Of a stretch of DNA of 54,633 bases, positions 53,303 through 54,633 are shown piece after piece. The stretch covers positions 84,231 to 138,863 of the forward strand of contig NZ_JH164926.1 of the NCBI RefSeq assembly GCF_000226875.1. Direction: 5' to 3'. Numbering within the stretch: the stretch's first letter is position 1; every line of letters begins with the position of its first letter. This DNA comes from Neisseria shayeganii 871 (GTDB lineage Bacteria > Pseudomonadota > Gammaproteobacteria > Burkholderiales > Neisseriaceae). Below the pieces are notes generated by a model. It ran no database searches. It had not been told where the DNA came from and saw only the letters and a program-made list of their open reading frames with translations. The translations under genes were made by a program, and so were the position numbers.

Positions 53303-54522
53303 TGAAAAAACGGGTGGTGATTACCGGTATCGGTGCGTTGTCGGCTTTCGGCCGCGATTGGCACAGCGTGCAGGCCGCCTTTCAGCGCGGTAAAAACGCG
53401 GTGCGCTATATGCCGGATTGGGAAGCGTTTCCCGAGCTGGAAGCGCGGATTGCCGCGCCGCTGCCTGAATATCGGGCACCCGCGCATTGGTCGCGTAAAC
53501 AGCTGCGCAGCATGGGTGTGGTGGCGCAATACACGGTGGATGCTTGCGAACAGGCCTTGCAGCAGGCCGGCCTGTTGGGCGACCCCATTATCCGCGACGG
53601 CCGCATGGGCGTGGCCTGTGGCTCTTCGGTGGGCAGCACGCCCGATGTGCAGCAGATGGGTTTGCTGCTGAGCAATCTGCCCAGCCAGTTCAATGCCAAC
53701 ACCTATGTGCGCATGATGCCGCACAGCATGCCGGCCAATGTGGGCATTTTCTTCGGCCTCACCGGCCGCATGATCCCCACCTCCAGCGCCTGCACTTCAG
53801 GTAGCCAGGGTATAGGCTATGCTTATGAGGCCATCAGACACGGCCTGATTCCGATGATGCTGGCCGGCGGCGCAGAGCAACTGTGTCCTTCGGAAGTGTT
53901 TGTGTTCGATTCCCTGTATGCCGCCAGCCGCCGCAATGGCGCCCCCGAATCCACCCCGCGTCCCTACGATGCCGGGCGCGACGGCTTGGTGGTTGGGGAG
54001 GGTGCCTGCATGATGGTGCTGGAGGAGTTGGAGCACGCCCGAGCGCGCGGTGCTCAGATTATCGCCGAAATCGTCGGCTATGGTGCCAACAGCGACGGCT
54101 CGCACATCACCCGCCCCGAAAAAGCCACCATGCAGCGTTGTATGGAACTGGCCCTGCAAGACGCGGGCCTGCCCGCCGGCGAAATCGGCTACGTCAGCGG
54201 CCACGGCACCGCCACCGAACAGGGCGATATTGCCGAAACCCAAGCCACCGCCGCTGTTTTCGGCCATGTGCCACTCAGCTCGCAAAAAAGCTACCTCGGC
54301 CACACCCTCGGCGCCTGCGGCGCGCTGGAATCGTGGTTTGCCATCGAAATGATGTGCAGCGGCTGGTTTGCGCCCACCGTGAATTTGGAACAGATTGATG
54401 AGCGCTGCGGCGAGGTGGACTATATCCGCGGCAACGGCCGCCACATCGAAACCGAATACGTGGTCAACAACAACTTCGCCTTCGGCGGCGTGAATACCTC
54501 TTTGGTTTTCCGGCGCTGGTAG
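53302..54522 (+). CDS. Beta-ketoacyl-ACP synthase, FabF-like (aryl-polyene ApeR-like)
   Basis: A 406-aa condensing enzyme with the full active-site set: Cys164 in SSACTSGSQG, His301 in SGHGTATEQGD and His334 in KSYLGHTLGACG. HGTAT instead of the usual HGTGT and the CTSGSQGIG context differ from housekeeping FabF (which has CATG). They resemble ketosynthases of aryl-polyene clusters (ApeR-like), as I recall them. It is translationally coupled to the upstream reductase. The catalytic-cysteine codons overlap an 11/12 match to a DUS. Further genes of a cluster are not seen upstream; downstream lies a stem and the window end. Confidence 0.83.
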   Translation: MKKRVVITGIGALSAFGRDWHSVQAAFQRGKNAVRYMPDWEAFPELEARIAAPLPEYRAPAHWSRKQLRSMGVVAQYTVDACEQALQQAGLLGDPIIRDGRMGVACGSSVGSTPDVQQMGLLLSNLPSQFNANTYVRMMPHSMPANVGIFFGLTGRMIPTSSACTSGSQGIGYAYEAIRHGLIPMMLAGGAEQLCPSEVFVFDSLYAASRRNGAPESTPRPYDAGRDGLVVGEGACMMVLEELEHARARGAQIIAEIVGYGANSDGSHITRPEKATMQRCMELALQDAGLPAGEIGYVSGHGTATEQGDIAETQATAAVFGHVPLSSQKSYLGHTLGACGALESWFAIEMMCSGWFAPTVNLEQIDERCGEVDYIRGNGRHIETEYVVNNNFAFGGVNTSLVFRRW

Positions 54523-54548
54523 AGGCAAATCTTGGTTCGGGTAAAAAA

Positions 54549-54575
54549 CAGCACTTCATGCCGAATGAAGTGCTG
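54549..54575 (+). terminator. Stem-loop after the FabF-like gene
   Basis: CAGCACTTCAT (54549-54559) pairs perfectly with ATGAAGTGCTG (54565-54575) around a 5-base loop, 27 bases past the stop. There is no clear T-run after it and no DUS in it. Confidence 0.6.
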
Positions 54576-54608
54576 TTGCTGCATTGGCCGGCTGGCTTTC
54601 AGATAGCC

Positions 54609-54633
54609 TGAGACCTTTGCCTGTTATGCATTA
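54609..54633 (+). mobile_element. Start of another MITE-like end, cut by the window edge
   Basis: TGAGACCTTTGC at 54609-54620 matches the first 12 bases of the repeat family, directly after an inverted near-DUS (TTTCAGATAGCC). The sequence then diverges (CTGTTATGCA), so it may be a decayed or different copy. Only 25 bases are visible. Confidence 0.35.

Overview
The window reads as chromosomal DNA of a Neisseriaceae member, most likely Eikenella. Two things point there. The 12-mer AGGCTACCTGAA (or its complement TTCAGGTAGCCT) recurs roughly once per kilobase; from memory this is the Eikenella dialect of the neisserial DNA uptake sequence (DUS). The gene order also includes two hallmark neisserial blocks, dnaB-pilHIJKX and ponA/pilMNOPQ-aroK-aroB. 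No rRNA, tRNA, CRISPR array, prophage or transposase gene was found.

Layout. 1-7980: msrAB (PilB-type methionine sulfoxide reductase), panC, a class V aminotransferase, lepA-lepB and a small membrane protein. 8300-17000: lpdA, a lipoprotein, fbp, gdhA, ung, a CbiM-like membrane protein and rhlE. 17000-24600: sodB, dnaB, five minor-pilin genes and recG. 24780-34000: aroB, aroK, pilQPONM on the minus strand, and divergent ponA. 34000-42860: an acyl-CoA-dehydrogenase-like gene, a GT90 glycosyltransferase, ppiB, yceI, ppiA, copA, yccF and a yqjK-yqjE-yqjD envelope cluster. 43000-48470: purC, a macrodomain protein, a fumarylacetoacetate-hydrolase-family enzyme, an HI_0552-like gene, dapE and thiD. 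48470-54633: gyrB, a DUF6973-like lipoprotein, hscB, and a fabG-fabF pair that resembles aryl-polyene enzymes.

Functional links. Two of the window's blocks build the type IV pilus: the minor pilins (pilH-X) and the inner-membrane alignment complex plus secretin (pilMNOPQ). That machine also drives DNA uptake, which the dense DUS decoration serves. DUS copies sit inside housekeeping genes and form inverted pairs at gene 3' ends that look like terminators. They are nearly missing from both pilus blocks, which are also visibly more AT-rich.

The main novelty is a non-coding repeat family of 145-186 bp with inverted ends (TGAGACCTTTGCAAAACC...), seen as seven copies plus a fragment at the window edge. 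It looks like a MITE. Five copies have clear 3-bp NGC target duplications. Several sit exactly inside a DUS, and the terminal base of the element restores the interrupted DUS. Two genes, pilM and aroB, each appear to lack one A in a homopolymer run. This is either phase variation, recent mutation or base-calling error.
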